The notes beneath the pieces were generated by a model that was not told where the DNA came from, did not search any database, and worked only from the letters and a program-made list of their open reading frames with translations. This document shows positions 44,996 to 54,499 of a stretch of 64,000 bases of DNA, in pieces (position 1 is the stretch's first letter; each line of letters starts with the position of its first letter). The position numbers were made by a program, and so were the translations under genes. This DNA comes from Halanaerobium saccharolyticum. GTDB lineage: Bacteria; Bacillota; Halanaerobiia; Halanaerobiales; Halanaerobiaceae. The stretch is from NCBI RefSeq assembly GCF_003053565.1, contig NZ_QAXS01000001.1, positions 62,001 through 126,000 on the forward strand, given 5' to 3'.

Positions 44996-46104
44996 AAAAG
45001 ATAATTGATGATATTTCAGCCGGTGTTAAAGAGATGAACCGCTATCAGGCCGGCAAAAGCATAGAAGAGGTACAGGAAGAATACGGACTGGAAAAAATAG
45101 TTAAACTTGCTTCTAATGAAAATCCACTGGGACCAGCAATTCAGGTGATTGATACAATACAGTCAGAGGCTAAAAATGTCTGTCTCTATCCAGATTCAGA
45201 CAGCAGGGAGCTTAAGACAGCTCTGGCGGAAAAGTATCAGCTGGCAGAGGAAAAAATATTTCTGGGCAATGGCTCCGATGAAATTTTAGACCTATTAATG
45301 ACTTTGATTTTAAAGCCAGGGGACGAGGTTATTCAGGCAGATCCAGCTTTTATCAAATATGAGCTGGCAGTAAAGTCCAGGGGCGGCAGCAGTGTCAAGG
45401 TTCCACTTGATCAAAATCACAGACATGATCTGCAGGCGATGGAAGCTGAAATCAGCGATCAGACAAAGGCAGTTTTTATCTGTAACCCTAATAATCCAAC
45501 CGGAACCATGCTCGAGCGGGAAGAGATAGAAGACTTTTTGGAAAAGGTGTCAGAGGAAGTACTGGTAATAGTCGACCAGGCTTATCAGGAGTATATCACA
45601 GCCGAAGATCCCTTTGATGGAGTTGAGCTGCTGGAAAAATATCCAAACCTAATGCTGATGCGGACATTTTCTAAGGCCTACGGTCTGGCCGGAATGCGGA
45701 TAGGTTATGCCCTGGCTGATCCAGAACTAATTGATTATTTAAATAGAATTAGAGGCCCCTTTAATGTCAACCGCCTGGCGCAGAAGGCTGCAGTGACAGC
45801 TTTAGAGTCAGAATCACATCTGGAAATCTGTCAGAATTTAAATAACAAAGAAAAAGAATTTCTCTATCAGAAGTTTGAAGAACTGGGACTTGATTATATA
45901 GAAACTGAGGCCAATTTTATGATGGTTGACACCGGGATGCCGGCCGCTGAAGTCTTTAAAGAGCTGCAGCAGCGGGGAGTAATTATTAGACCGGGCCATC
46001 AATTTGGGATGGAAAGCTGGATCAGAGTAACCATCGGGACCAGAGCTGACAATGAATATTTTATCAGGAACTTAAAAAAAGTATTAGCAGAGGGGAATGA
46101 GTAA
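44992..46104 (+). CDS. hisC: histidinol-phosphate/aromatic aminotransferase
   Basis: A 370-residue PLP enzyme of fold type I. KLASNENPLGP near residue 38, the NPNNPTGTM motif near 160, and the PLP lysine in RTFSKAYGLAGMRIGYA near 225-240. In this operon, away from his genes, it probably transaminates phenylpyruvate and 4-hydroxyphenylpyruvate, the last step to Phe and Tyr, but it may also serve histidine synthesis. This double use is known in other bacteria and is an inference here. Confidence 0.9.
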   Translation: MKKIIDDISAGVKEMNRYQAGKSIEEVQEEYGLEKIVKLASNENPLGPAIQVIDTIQSEAKNVCLYPDSDSRELKTALAEKYQLAEEKIFLGNGSDEILDLLMTLILKPGDEVIQADPAFIKYELAVKSRGGSSVKVPLDQNHRHDLQAMEAEISDQTKAVFICNPNNPTGTMLEREEIEDFLEKVSEEVLVIVDQAYQEYITAEDPFDGVELLEKYPNLMLMRTFSKAYGLAGMRIGYALADPELIDYLNRIRGPFNVNRLAQKAAVTALESESHLEICQNLNNKEKEFLYQKFEELGLDYIETEANFMMVDTGMPAAEVFKELQQRGVIIRPGHQFGMESWIRVTIGTRADNEYFIRNLKKVLAEGNE

Positions 46105-46105
46105 T

Positions 46106-47158
46106 ATGATAGCGGTATTAAAAAGAGGGGCAACTAAAGATGATGAACAGAAGGTAATTGAGTTAATTGAAGAAGCTGGTTTCTCAGCCCATCCGGATAC
46201 CGGGGCGGAAACTACGATTGTCGGAGTTGTTGGAGTTGCACCTGAAAAAAAGGTTAACCTAAAAGAGAAACTGCAGGTTATGAGCTGTGTGGAAAAGGTA
46301 GTAGTGATTTCTGACCCCTATAAGCTGACCAGCTGGAACTTTAAACAGGATAAAACAGTAATTGACCTCGGCGATGGCGTTAAGGTCGGTGGAGATGAGC
46401 TGACAGTGATGGCCGGCCCCTGCTCGGTAGAAAATGAAGAGCAGATGCTGGAGACTGCCAGGGTGGTCAAGGAAGCGGGAGCTAAAATACTTCGCGGTGG
46501 TGCCTTTAAGCCGAGAACTTCTCCCTATTCTTTTCAGGGGCTGGGTGAAGAAGGTCTTAAGTTATTAGCCAAGGCCAGAGAAGAAACCGGGCTCAAGGTA
46601 ATTACAGAATTGATGGATATTGAGCATATAGATGTTGTCTGCAAATATACTGATATTATCCAGATTGGAGCCCGCAACATGCAAAACTATGCTCTTTTAA
46701 AGGCAATTGGGAAGCTCGATAAACCGGTAATGCTTAAAAGAGGGATGTCCGCTACCATCAAAGAGTGGCTGCTGTCAGCAGAGTACGTGATGAACGAGGG
46801 CAACCATCAGGTTATTTTATGTGAAAGAGGAGTTAGAACTTTCGGTGAAGAAACCAGAAATACAATGGACTTAAGTTCAATTCCTTTAGTTCAGCAGTTA
46901 AGTCACCTGCCTGTGATTGCTGATCCGAGCCACGGAACCGGACGCTGGGAGTTAGTAATCCCGGTTGCCAGAGCGGCAGCCGCAGTTGGCGCAGATGGAA
47001 TTATGGTTGAAGTCCACCCGCATCCGGAAAATGCACTTTCTGATGGACCACAGTCTCTAAAGCCTGATAACTTTAGGCTGCTGATGGAAGAATTGAATGC
47101 AATTACAACTTCTCTCAAATCATTTAAAGCAAGAGAAAAGAAAATTGACTATAAATAA
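46106..47158 (+). CDS. aroF: 3-deoxy-7-phosphoheptulonate synthase (second copy)
   Basis: A 350-residue paralogue of the 41548 gene with the same ferredoxin-like N-terminus and all catalytic motifs intact ([49 protein letters not shown]). Divergence is greatest in the regulatory N-terminal 70 residues ([19 protein letters not shown] versus GVEKTVVGVLGDPARKSN). Some catalytic stretches are nearly identical even at DNA level. The ATG at 46106 is chosen because AGGGG is ten bases upstream and the N-terminus then matches the first copy; the ATG at 46097 overlaps the hisC end. The two copies may respond to different amino acids. Confidence 0.93.
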   Translation: MIAVLKRGATKDDEQKVIELIEEAGFSAHPDTGAETTIVGVVGVAPEKKVNLKEKLQVMSCVEKVVVISDPYKLTSWNFKQDKTVIDLGDGVKVGGDELTVMAGPCSVENEEQMLETARVVKEAGAKILRGGAFKPRTSPYSFQGLGEEGLKLLAKAREETGLKVITELMDIEHIDVVCKYTDIIQIGARNMQNYALLKAIGKLDKPVMLKRGMSATIKEWLLSAEYVMNEGNHQVILCERGVRTFGEETRNTMDLSSIPLVQQLSHLPVIADPSHGTGRWELVIPVARAAAAVGADGIMVEVHPHPENALSDGPQSLKPDNFRLLMEELNAITTSLKSFKAREKKIDYK

Positions 47159-47238
47159 TGTAGGTTAAATTTCATCAAACACATTAGATTAAAGCAGCAA
47201 ATATAAATTGAGAAGTAGAGTATAAAGGAGGAAAAATT

Positions 47239-48438
47239 TTGTTTGAATATATAACAGCTGGAGAATCACACGGGCCGCGGCTGACAGCAATAATTAAGAG
47301 TCTGCCCGCTGGCCTTAAAGTAGAAGTTGAGCAGATAAATGAACAGTTATTTAGAAGGCAGCAGGGTTATGGACGCGGTGGTCGAATGAAAATAGAGAGT
47401 GACCGGGCAATAATCAATTCCGGGTTGAGGCATCAGGAAACTCTTGGGACCCCCTTAAGTATGACAATTGAAAATAAGGACTGGCAGAACTGGGTTGAGG
47501 CAATGGCTCCTGATAAAGAGCGGGGAGATGATGTGGAAGCCCTGACAAATCCCAGACCCGGCCATGCTGACCTTCCCGGAGCTTTAAAATACAACCACCG
47601 GGATCTGCGCAATGTCCTGGAGCGGGCAAGTGCTCGCGAAACTGCAGCCAGAACTGCAGTCGGAGCAGTGGCCAGGCAGTTTTTAAATGAATTTAATGTC
47701 AATATTTACAGTCATGTTGTCCAGATTGGTAACTTAAAAAGCGAGACCTGGACAGATCTAAAAGCAAGAGATCCGGAGCGTTTCAAAAATGAGGCTGAAA
47801 TCAAAAAATATTTTGCCGAGCTTGACAAAACAGCCCTCCGCTGCGGAGACGAGGCTAAAACAGAAGCGATGAAAAATTTAATTGATTCCTGGCGGGCCAA
47901 TGGAGATTCTGTGGGAGGAGTTTTCGAAATCGTGGTTACCGGTCTGCCGGTCGGACTGGGCAGCCATGTTCACTGGGATTTAAAACTGGAAAGTAAACTG
48001 GCAGCTCAGCTGATGGGCATCCAGGCGATCAAAGGGGTAGAAATCGGCTCCGGATTTAAGGGTGCAGGTTTACCGGGTTCCAAGGCTCATGATGAAATAT
48101 ACTATGATCTTGACCGCGGTTTTTACCGGAGTTCCAACCAGGCAGGTGGAATAGAAGGTGGAATGAGCAATGGCGAAGAACTGATTATCCGTCTGGCCAT
48201 GAAACCTATTCCTACTCTGGCCAAGGCGCTGCATTCTGCTGATATAATCTCTAAAAAGGAAACTACAGCTGCCAAAGAGCGTTCTGATGTCTGTGCTGTT
48301 CCAGCAGCCAGTATAGTTGGGGAAGCGGTTACTGCTTCAGTGCTGGCAAAAAGTACAGCTGAGAAATTCGGCGGCGACAGCATCAGAGAAATCAAACGCA
48401 ATTATGACGGTTATTTAGAGCAGTTAAGAAAGTTTTAA
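47239..48438 (+). CDS. aroC: chorismate synthase
   Basis: A 399-residue FMN-dependent enzyme that makes chorismate from EPSP. Signatures are TAGESHGPRLTAII (about residues 5-18), RRQQGYGRGGRMKIE, RPGHADLPGALKY, RASARETAARTAVGA, and the C-terminal GGMSNGEELIIRLAMKPIPTL. Full length. The TTG start has AAGGAGG seven to eight bases upstream. An 80-base gap follows the second DAHP synthase; no terminator is evident, so it may belong to the same operon. Confidence 0.96.
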   Translation: MFEYITAGESHGPRLTAIIKSLPAGLKVEVEQINEQLFRRQQGYGRGGRMKIESDRAIINSGLRHQETLGTPLSMTIENKDWQNWVEAMAPDKERGDDVEALTNPRPGHADLPGALKYNHRDLRNVLERASARETAARTAVGAVARQFLNEFNVNIYSHVVQIGNLKSETWTDLKARDPERFKNEAEIKKYFAELDKTALRCGDEAKTEAMKNLIDSWRANGDSVGGVFEIVVTGLPVGLGSHVHWDLKLESKLAAQLMGIQAIKGVEIGSGFKGAGLPGSKAHDEIYYDLDRGFYRSSNQAGGIEGGMSNGEELIIRLAMKPIPTLAKALHSADIISKKETTAAKERSDVCAVPAASIVGEAVTASVLAKSTAEKFGGDSIREIKRNYDGYLEQLRKF

Positions 48439-48467
48439 TCTGATTAATATCTTATTTTAAACTTTCT

Positions 48468-48499
48468 CTCACATTTTTAACACATTCCTTTTCTATACT
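48468..48499 (+). promoter_or_regulatory. promoter with 11-bp-spaced direct repeats (first SurA-like gene)
   Basis: CTCACAT at 48468 and AACACAT at 48479 start 11 bp apart, followed by TATACT at 48494-48499. The layout is identical to that before the paralogue (49447). Such spacing is typical of OmpR/PhoB-family binding sites, and a regulator of that family is encoded at 50501. Confidence 0.6.
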
Positions 48500-48578
48500 A
48501 TTAATTGAGAAATGAGAAAAAAACAGAAATCATTACAGTAAATTTCAAAAAATTAATTTTCAAAGGAGTGTTTTAGAA

Positions 48579-49337
48579 ATGAAAAAAGTTCTCGTTTCAC
48601 TTTTATTAATCACAGTGCTGATGGTTCCGACGACAGTTATGGCTCAGGAGATGGAATTAAATGGTGAGCAGCCGGCCGATCCCTCTCTGGAAGAGAATAT
48701 TAACAGTAATTCTGCAGTAGCCGAAGTTAACGGAGAAGAAATTACACAGGCAGAACTAAATCAGCAGGCAAATGTTAACCAGCTCCTGCAGCAGCTAAGT
48801 CAGATAGACCAGCAGCTGGTTCAAATTTTAGCTCAGTCTGAAGCCGGGTCTGAAGTTATCAAGGAATACCAAAAGCAGAAGCTTGATTCTATTATAGATA
48901 ATGTACTGCTCAAACAGCAGGCTAAAGAAAAAGGTATTAGCCTCAGTCAGCAGGAAAAGGAAGAAATTTACAAAGAGCAGAAAGCAGCAATTTTGGAACA
49001 AAATCAGATGGATGAAGAAGAGTTCTTATCTGTCTTAGAAAAACAGGGCTTTGAAAATGAAGAGGCTTATAAAAAAGAATTTCTAAGTAATCCTCAAATT
49101 AAAATCAATAAGTTAATTGAAGAGGAAGTAGCAGCTGAGATTGAAATTAGCGAAGAAGAACTTAAAAAGGCTTATGAGAAAAACAAAGATGCCTTTGCTC
49201 AAAGTGGTAAAGATACTGATTTTGAAGATTTAAAGCCACAGCTGGAGAAGATGCTCAGACAGCAGAAGCGAAATAAAAAGATAAGTCAGTATCTAAGTAA
49301 TTTACGTGAAGAAGCAGAGATTGAAAAGATGATTTAA
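48579..49337 (+). CDS. exported SurA_N-domain protein (first copy)
   Basis: A 252-residue exported protein. Signal peptide MKKVLVSLLLITVLMVPTTVMAQ (cleavage about residue 22/23). The mature part has AEVNGEEITQAELNQQANVNQLLQQL and QKQKLDSIIDNVLLKQQAKEKGISLSQQEKEEIYKEQKAA, the SurA N-terminal chaperone-type domain. There is no rotamase (parvulin) domain, so a pure chaperone or periplasmic assembly role is more likely than prolyl isomerisation. Rich in Gln and Glu. AAGGAG precedes the ATG. A close paralogue follows, and both share promoter structure. Confidence 0.85.
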   Translation: MKKVLVSLLLITVLMVPTTVMAQEMELNGEQPADPSLEENINSNSAVAEVNGEEITQAELNQQANVNQLLQQLSQIDQQLVQILAQSEAGSEVIKEYQKQKLDSIIDNVLLKQQAKEKGISLSQQEKEEIYKEQKAAILEQNQMDEEEFLSVLEKQGFENEEAYKKEFLSNPQIKINKLIEEEVAAEIEISEEELKKAYEKNKDAFAQSGKDTDFEDLKPQLEKMLRQQKRNKKISQYLSNLREEAEIEKMI

Positions 49338-49360
49338 TCCTCCTGAATAGATAAATTTGT

Positions 49361-49387
49361 TATGGGCCCCTTAGAGGGCCCATATTT
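49361..49387 (+). terminator. intrinsic terminator of the first SurA-like gene
   Basis: TATGGGCCC-CTTAGA-GGGCCCATA forms a perfect 9-bp stem followed by TTTAAC. It separates the two paralogues into two transcription units. Confidence 0.8.
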
Positions 49388-49446
49388 AACTTAACTTGAT
49401 TTAAAATTATTTTAAAAAGCAGATTTTAGATTAATTTAATCTTTCT

Positions 49447-49478
49447 CTCACATTTTTCTCACATTTCTAACCTATACT
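49447..49478 (+). promoter_or_regulatory. promoter with 11-bp-spaced direct repeats (second SurA-like gene)
   Basis: CTCACAT at 49447 and again at 49458, exactly 11 bp apart, then TATACT at 49473-49478. Both the repeats and their 26-bp distance to the -10 box equal those at 48468. Confidence 0.65.
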
Positions 49479-49562
49479 TATAATCAGATAAATAAAAAAA
49501 TGCTTAACTAAATTATTTTAATAGTTAAGTCAATAGTAATTTAAGGGGAGTGCTTATATTTA

Positions 49563-50312
49563 ATGAAAAAGATTTTAGTTTCACTTTTATTGATAACTGT
49601 TCTGATGGTTCCGACAGCTGCTCTGGCTCAGGATACGGAGTCTAACAGCGAAAAACCTGCCGCCCAGTCTTTAAATCAGGGTAATCAGGTTGTAGCTACT
49701 GTAAATGGAGAAGAAATTTCTTCCCAGCAGCTGGCACAGCAGGCAAATGTTAATCAGATCTTACAGCAGGTAAGTCAGGTAGATCAGCAGCTGGCACAGC
49801 TTTTGGCAAGTTCTGAAGCTGGAAAGACTGTACTGGAAGAACTGCAGAAGGCTAAATTAGACAGCCTGATTGACAATGTATTATTAGAACAGGCAGCAGC
49901 AGAGTCAGATATTACTTTAACTCAGGAAGAAAAGAACGAGATTTATGAACAGCAGAAATCAGCAATTTTACAGCAGAACCAGATGGACGAAGAACAGTTC
50001 CTTTCAATTTTAGAACAGCGTGGTTATGAAAATGAAGAGGCTTATAAAGAAGAATTTTCTAATAACCCTCAGATTAAAATCAATAAGTTAATTGAAGAGG
50101 AAGTGCTGGCTGATATTGAAGTTAGCGAAGAAGAATTAAAATCAGCTTATGAGGAAAATAAAGAGGCCTTTGAGCAGAGCGGTCAGGATGCTTCTTTTGA
50201 GAAGCTGAAGCCGCAGCTGGAGCAGATGCTCAAACAGCAGCAGCAGAGTCAGGCAATCAATCAGTATTTAGATAAATTAAGAGAAGATGCTGAAATTGAG
50301 AAAAATATTTAA
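49563..50312 (+). CDS. exported SurA_N-domain protein (second copy)
   Basis: A 249-residue tandem paralogue of the previous gene. Signal peptide MKKILVSLLLITVLMVPTAALAQ. The mature domain is the same (VATVNGEEISSQQLAQQANVNQILQQV; NPQIKINKLIEEEVLADIEVSEEELKSAYEENK) and there is again no rotamase domain. GGGGAG is about 13 bases before the ATG, longer than usual, but no better in-frame start is present. Duplication with separate promoters and terminators suggests dosage demand or divergent clients. Confidence 0.85.
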   Translation: MKKILVSLLLITVLMVPTAALAQDTESNSEKPAAQSLNQGNQVVATVNGEEISSQQLAQQANVNQILQQVSQVDQQLAQLLASSEAGKTVLEELQKAKLDSLIDNVLLEQAAAESDITLTQEEKNEIYEQQKSAILQQNQMDEEQFLSILEQRGYENEEAYKEEFSNNPQIKINKLIEEEVLADIEVSEEELKSAYEENKEAFEQSGQDASFEKLKPQLEQMLKQQQQSQAINQYLDKLREDAEIEKNI

Positions 50313-50347
50313 TTTAACCTTCCTTATATAGAAATTATATACAGCAG

Positions 50348-50378
50348 AGTCCTGCCCTAAAAAGCAGGACTTTTTTCT
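50348..50378 (+). terminator. intrinsic terminator of the second SurA-like gene
   Basis: AGTCCTGC-loop-GCAGGACT hairpin followed by TTTTTC. Confidence 0.85.
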
Positions 50379-50500
50379 TTATGGTATAATTAATTTAATT
50401 GAAAAGGAATATAAGCAGAGCCTGTTGTGAGGCTGTTTCAGATTTTATTTTTTTAACATTGATTAGATTTTTTACAATTATCTTTTAAGGAAGTGACAGA

Positions 50501-51190
50501 ATGAGCGGCAAAAATGTTTTGATAATTGACGACGATCCTCATATTAGAGAAATACTGGAAGATTACCTTAAATTTGAGGGCTTCAGTGTTTCGGCAGCTG
50601 AAGATACGGAAAAGGGATATCAGCTTTTAAAAACCCAGTCTGTAGATGTCTTGATTCTGGATATAATGCTGCCAGATGAAAACGGCTGGGAATTCTGTCA
50701 GCGGATCAGGCCGGAGTTTGAGCTGCCGATTATTTTTCTCAGTGCCAAGGACGAATCTACAGATAAGATTACCGGTCTTGAGCTGGGAGCAGATGATTAT
50801 ATCAGCAAACCCTTTAGTCCACGGGAGGTTGTTGCCAGAATTAAAGCTGTCTTAAGAAGATATCAGCAGGGAGAGGAAGAATCAAAACTGCTTCAGTTTG
50901 GTGATCTGATAATTAATAAGGAAGAACATTATATTAAATATCAGGAAGAACTTATTGAAGTTACTCCCAAAGAGTTTTCTCTACTCTGGCATCTGGCTCA
51001 AAATCCAAAAAAAGTTTTTAGGCGGGAAAATTTACTGAAGGCTGTCTGGGGTTATGATTATTTTGGTGATGTGCGAACAGTAGATACTCATATTAAATCA
51101 CTGCGGAAAAAGCTGGGTGATGCTGCAGCTGCAGTTGAGACAGTCTGGGGGGTTGGATATAAATTTGAAGCTGAAAAACTTAAAGACTAA
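50501..51190 (+). CDS. OmpR/PhoB-family response regulator
   Basis: A 229-residue two-component regulator. The receiver domain has the acidic pair in LIIDDDPH, phospho-acceptor Asp54 in LILDIMLP and the switch Lys in LSAKDE near 103. The winged-helix DNA-binding domain (about 130-228) has EVTPKEFSLLWHLAQNPKKVFRRENLLKAVWGYDYFGDVRTVDTHIKSLRKKLGD. It pairs with the kinase that overlaps its 3' end. The likely targets include the two SurA-like promoters upstream, which carry PhoB-box-like repeats; this is inferred from position. Confidence 0.93.
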   Translation: MSGKNVLIIDDDPHIREILEDYLKFEGFSVSAAEDTEKGYQLLKTQSVDVLILDIMLPDENGWEFCQRIRPEFELPIIFLSAKDESTDKITGLELGADDYISKPFSPREVVARIKAVLRRYQQGEEESKLLQFGDLIINKEEHYIKYQEELIEVTPKEFSLLWHLAQNPKKVFRRENLLKAVWGYDYFGDVRTVDTHIKSLRKKLGDAAAAVETVWGVGYKFEAEKLKD

Positions 51191-52946
51191 CAGTTTATTT
51201 GGTAAATTATTTTTTCGATTTATAGTGCTCTCGCTGATCATTATAGTGATTTTTGGTTTAATAGTTATCTATTATTTAGAAGATTTTCTTTATAACCGCC
51301 GCGAAAATGAGGTCCTTTATAATTTAAATCAGTTAAAAAACGATATAGACCAATATCTGGCAGCCGGAGAAGATGAGGAAATCAATAAAATTTTGAGCTT
51401 AACCGCCCGGCAAAATCGGGGGCAGATCTGGTTAACTGACCGAGAAGGAGATATTATTTACAGTTATCCCGGCCGGATAGATGAGCGGGTAGATTTTGAA
51501 GGTTTTGAGCAGATTTTCGACAATAAAATGCTTTCCAGCCGGGTTGATTCAGAGCAGTTTGATCGGCCGATGCTCTTAAATGCAGCTTCAATAGAAGTTG
51601 AAGGAGAAAAATATGGACTGCTGTTTTTCACTTCGGTCCAGGGAATTAATTCAACGGTTGGCCAGATTCAAAAAATTATGCTTTATTTGATTCTTTTTTC
51701 AGCCCTGCCGGCACTACTGCTTGCCTATTTCTGGGCTAAAAGCATTTCTGAACCTCTAAAAAATATTAGTAAGACCGCTGAAGAAATAAGCCGCGGTAAC
51801 TTTATAGAAATCAGTAATGCTCAGAATACAAAAGAATTAAAAAATCTGGCAGAAAGCATCAATGAAATGTCAAAAACTCTGGCTCAAAACATGAATAATT
51901 TAAAGGAAGAAAAAAATAAGTTGAACTACATTCTTTCGGGAATGGAAGAAGGGGTGCTGGCTTTAAATTCAGCTCAGGAAATCATTCTGCTTAACCAGTC
52001 CTTTGCAGATCTTTTTATTTCCGAGGAGCAAGTTGAATTGAATAAGCAGCAGAGCCTTTCTGAGCTGATCGATAATCAGGAAGTAATTGATTTTATAAAT
52101 GAGAGCATTCAAAAAAGGGAAAATAGAAGTCTGGAAGTTAAGGTAGAGGAAGCTGATAAATATCTACTGCTGCACAGTACAGCTATTTTTAGAGAGAGTA
52201 AGTTCTGGGGAATTGTTGTAATTTTTCAGGATATTTCAGAGAGGTGGCGGTTTGAGAAGCTGCAGAATGATTTTGTGGCTAATGTTTCTCACGAATTAAA
52301 AACCCCACTTTCTTCAATCAGAGGTGCGGCTGAGATTGTCTATGATGGTGCTGTCAGTCAAAAAAAGGCCAGGGAAAAATACTTAAATATGATTATTGAA
52401 GAGAGCAACAGGCTGGAAACAATGGTCAACAATATTTTGAGTATTTCGGAACTTAAATCTGATATTCTGCGGTGTACAGAAGTCAATTTTTCAGAATTTG
52501 TCTATAATATGCTGCAGGATTATAAGAGTGTGAATGAAATAGAGCAGGATTTTAACTATCAGCTGCAAGAAAAGATAACGCTCAGGCTGGATGCCGATAA
52601 AATCAAAAGGGTAATTATCAATCTGCTCGATAATGCGGTCAAATATTCGCCTGCTGCTGGAGAAATAAAAATTATTCTAACTAAAACTGATTCAGCAGTA
52701 AAATTTGCAGTCCGGGATCAGGGACCGGGTGTGCCGCCAGAAGAACAAAAAAATATCTGGGAAAGGTTTTATAAGGTCAATAAAAAAGGTTTTCAGAGCA
52801 AAAAACGGGGCAGTGGACTGGGGCTGGCTATTGTCAAAGATATTATAAAGCTTCACGGCGGCAGAGTTTATCAAAAAAATTTGGAGACAGGTTCGGAATT
52901 CGCCTTTGTACTTCCTGAAGCTAATAATCTGCCGGCTGCAGAGTGA
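51165..52946 (+). CDS. sensor histidine kinase, PhoR/WalK-like
   Basis: A membrane kinase of about 590 residues. Transmembrane helix near residues 15-37 (FRFIVLSLIIIVIFGLIVIYYL), an extracytoplasmic sensor of about 130 residues, a second helix (MLYLILFSALPALLLAYFWA), HAMP, a PAS domain (LNYILSGMEEGVLALNSAQE), HisKA with the His in NVSHELKTPLSSIRG, and HATPase with NLLDNAVKYSP, RDQGPGVP and GSGLGLAIVKDIIKLHGG. The start is uncertain: the frame is open into the regulator gene and TTG codons at 51153 or 51165 are candidates. It overlaps the regulator by about 25 bases. Confidence 0.9.
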   Translation: MKLKNLKTNSLFGKLFFRFIVLSLIIIVIFGLIVIYYLEDFLYNRRENEVLYNLNQLKNDIDQYLAAGEDEEINKILSLTARQNRGQIWLTDREGDIIYSYPGRIDERVDFEGFEQIFDNKMLSSRVDSEQFDRPMLLNAASIEVEGEKYGLLFFTSVQGINSTVGQIQKIMLYLILFSALPALLLAYFWAKSISEPLKNISKTAEEISRGNFIEISNAQNTKELKNLAESINEMSKTLAQNMNNLKEEKNKLNYILSGMEEGVLALNSAQEIILLNQSFADLFISEEQVELNKQQSLSELIDNQEVIDFINESIQKRENRSLEVKVEEADKYLLLHSTAIFRESKFWGIVVIFQDISERWRFEKLQNDFVANVSHELKTPLSSIRGAAEIVYDGAVSQKKAREKYLNMIIEESNRLETMVNNILSISELKSDILRCTEVNFSEFVYNMLQDYKSVNEIEQDFNYQLQEKITLRLDADKIKRVIINLLDNAVKYSPAAGEIKIILTKTDSAVKFAVRDQGPGVPPEEQKNIWERFYKVNKKGFQSKKRGSGLGLAIVKDIIKLHGGRVYQKNLETGSEFAFVLPEANNLPAAE

Positions 52947-52972
52947 TAATCAGACTATTGTAAAAGATTTAC

Positions 52973-53001
52973 TTACAATTTTGCTCTGCAGCTGGTATAA
53001 T
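52973..53001 (+). promoter_or_regulatory. sigma-A promoter of the aminopeptidase gene
   Basis: TTACAA (52973-52978), 17-base spacer, TATAAT (52996-53001), 35 bases before the ATG. Confidence 0.65.
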
Positions 53002-53036
53002 TAATAAGAATAAAATTTATTAAGGGGGCATTATAG

Positions 53037-54437
53037 ATGAGTGAAGAAAAAAAGAACGAAAATGCGTATCAGGCCAAAAATGCCTGGGCGGAAATGGGCA
53101 AAGAAGAGAGAGAAGAAGTTTTTGCCTTTAATGAAGGTTATGCTAAATTTTTAAGTGAAAATAAAACCGAAAGAGAATTTGCTTCTGCAGCAATTGCTGA
53201 ACTGGAAGCAGCCGGTTTTAAAAATATTAATCAGTTTGAAAGTCTCAAAAAGGGAGATAAGGTTTATGTAGAAAATCGCTCCCGGGCTCTGATGGCGGCT
53301 GTGATTGGAGAAAAAGATTTAAAAGAAGGTCTCAAAATAGTCGGCAGCCATATTGATTCACCAAGACTTGACCTAAAACCAAACCCACTTTATGAAGATG
53401 GTGAGATGGCAATGTTTAAGACTCACTATTATGGTGGAGTTAAAAAATATCAGTGGGTAACTATGCCGCTGGCTCTGCACGGAGTGGTTGTTAAAGATGA
53501 TGGAACTCAGATAAATATCAGCATCGGCGAAAAAGAAGATGATCCGGTCTTTTTTATTAGTGATGTCCTGCCTCATCTCGGTAAAGAGCAGATGAAAAAG
53601 TCAATGAGTGAGGGTATTAGTGGAGAGCAGCTTAATGTAGTTGTCGGCAGTATTCCTGTGGCTGATGAAGATGCAAAAGAAAAAATTAAGGAAGCTGTTT
53701 TAAATCACCTAAAATCCGAATATGATTTTAAAGAAGAAGACTTTATCAGCGCTGATCTGCAGGTAGTTCCTGCTTTTAAGACCAGGGATGCCGGTTTTGA
53801 CCGCGGCTTACTTGCCGGTTATGGTCATGATGATCGGGTCTGCAGTTATACAGCTTTAGAGGCGATTTTGGATATCAAAGACCCTCAGTACACTTCAGTA
53901 GTTTTACTGATGGACCGTGAGGAAGTTGGCAGTATGGGTTCAACAGGTATGCAGTCCCACTTCTTTGAGGATCAGGTGGCCAATCTGGTTGACCTCTATT
54001 ACAATGAATACAGCGAACTGCTGGTGCGTAAGGTAATGCAGAATTCTAAGGTTTTATCAGCAGATGTTAATGCTGCTTATGATCCTGATTTTGCTGAAGT
54101 TTATGCCAAACATAATTCTGCTTATCTCGGTAAAGGAATTGTTGTCTCTAAATATACTGGAGCCCGCGGTAAGGCTGGAGCTTCAGAAGCCAGTGCAGAA
54201 TTTATGGGAGAAATCAGAGGTCTCTTTAATAATGCAGGTGTGGTCTGGCAGACTGCTGAACTTGGTAAGATTGATGAAGGCGGCGGCGGAACTATCGCTC
54301 AGTTCCTGGCCAATTACAATATGGATGTAGTTGACTGTGGTCCGGCTGTGCTTTCTATGCACTCACCTTATGAGGTTGTAAGTAAGGCAGATGTTTATCA
54401 TTCCTATTTAGCTTATAATGTATTTTTAGAAAAATAG
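53037..54437 (+). CDS. M18-family aminopeptidase
   Basis: A 466-residue zinc aminopeptidase of the aspartyl/I (M18) family. Metal motifs are VGSHIDSPRLDLKPNPLYE (about residues 103-121), GYGHDDRVCSYTALEAI (about 262-278), LLMDREEVGSMGSTGMQ (about 292-308) and the C-terminal MHSPYEVVSKADVYH. These enzymes are cytoplasmic dodecamers that trim N-terminal residues from peptides. It has its own promoter and a terminator. The protein is acidic. GGGGGC precedes the ATG by about nine bases. Confidence 0.92.
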   Translation: MSEEKKNENAYQAKNAWAEMGKEEREEVFAFNEGYAKFLSENKTEREFASAAIAELEAAGFKNINQFESLKKGDKVYVENRSRALMAAVIGEKDLKEGLKIVGSHIDSPRLDLKPNPLYEDGEMAMFKTHYYGGVKKYQWVTMPLALHGVVVKDDGTQINISIGEKEDDPVFFISDVLPHLGKEQMKKSMSEGISGEQLNVVVGSIPVADEDAKEKIKEAVLNHLKSEYDFKEEDFISADLQVVPAFKTRDAGFDRGLLAGYGHDDRVCSYTALEAILDIKDPQYTSVVLLMDREEVGSMGSTGMQSHFFEDQVANLVDLYYNEYSELLVRKVMQNSKVLSADVNAAYDPDFAEVYAKHNSAYLGKGIVVSKYTGARGKAGASEASAEFMGEIRGLFNNAGVVWQTAELGKIDEGGGGTIAQFLANYNMDVVDCGPAVLSMHSPYEVVSKADVYHSYLAYNVFLEK

Positions 54438-54459
54438 ATTAAGCTCAAATAGATTATTT

Positions 54460-54499
54460 AAACACAGGAGGGGCTGAAAGAAGCTTCTTCTGTGTTTTG
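54460..54499 (+). terminator. intrinsic terminator of the aminopeptidase gene
   Basis: AACACAGGAG pairs with CTTCTGTGTT around a loop, followed by TTGAAATTT. Confidence 0.65.
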
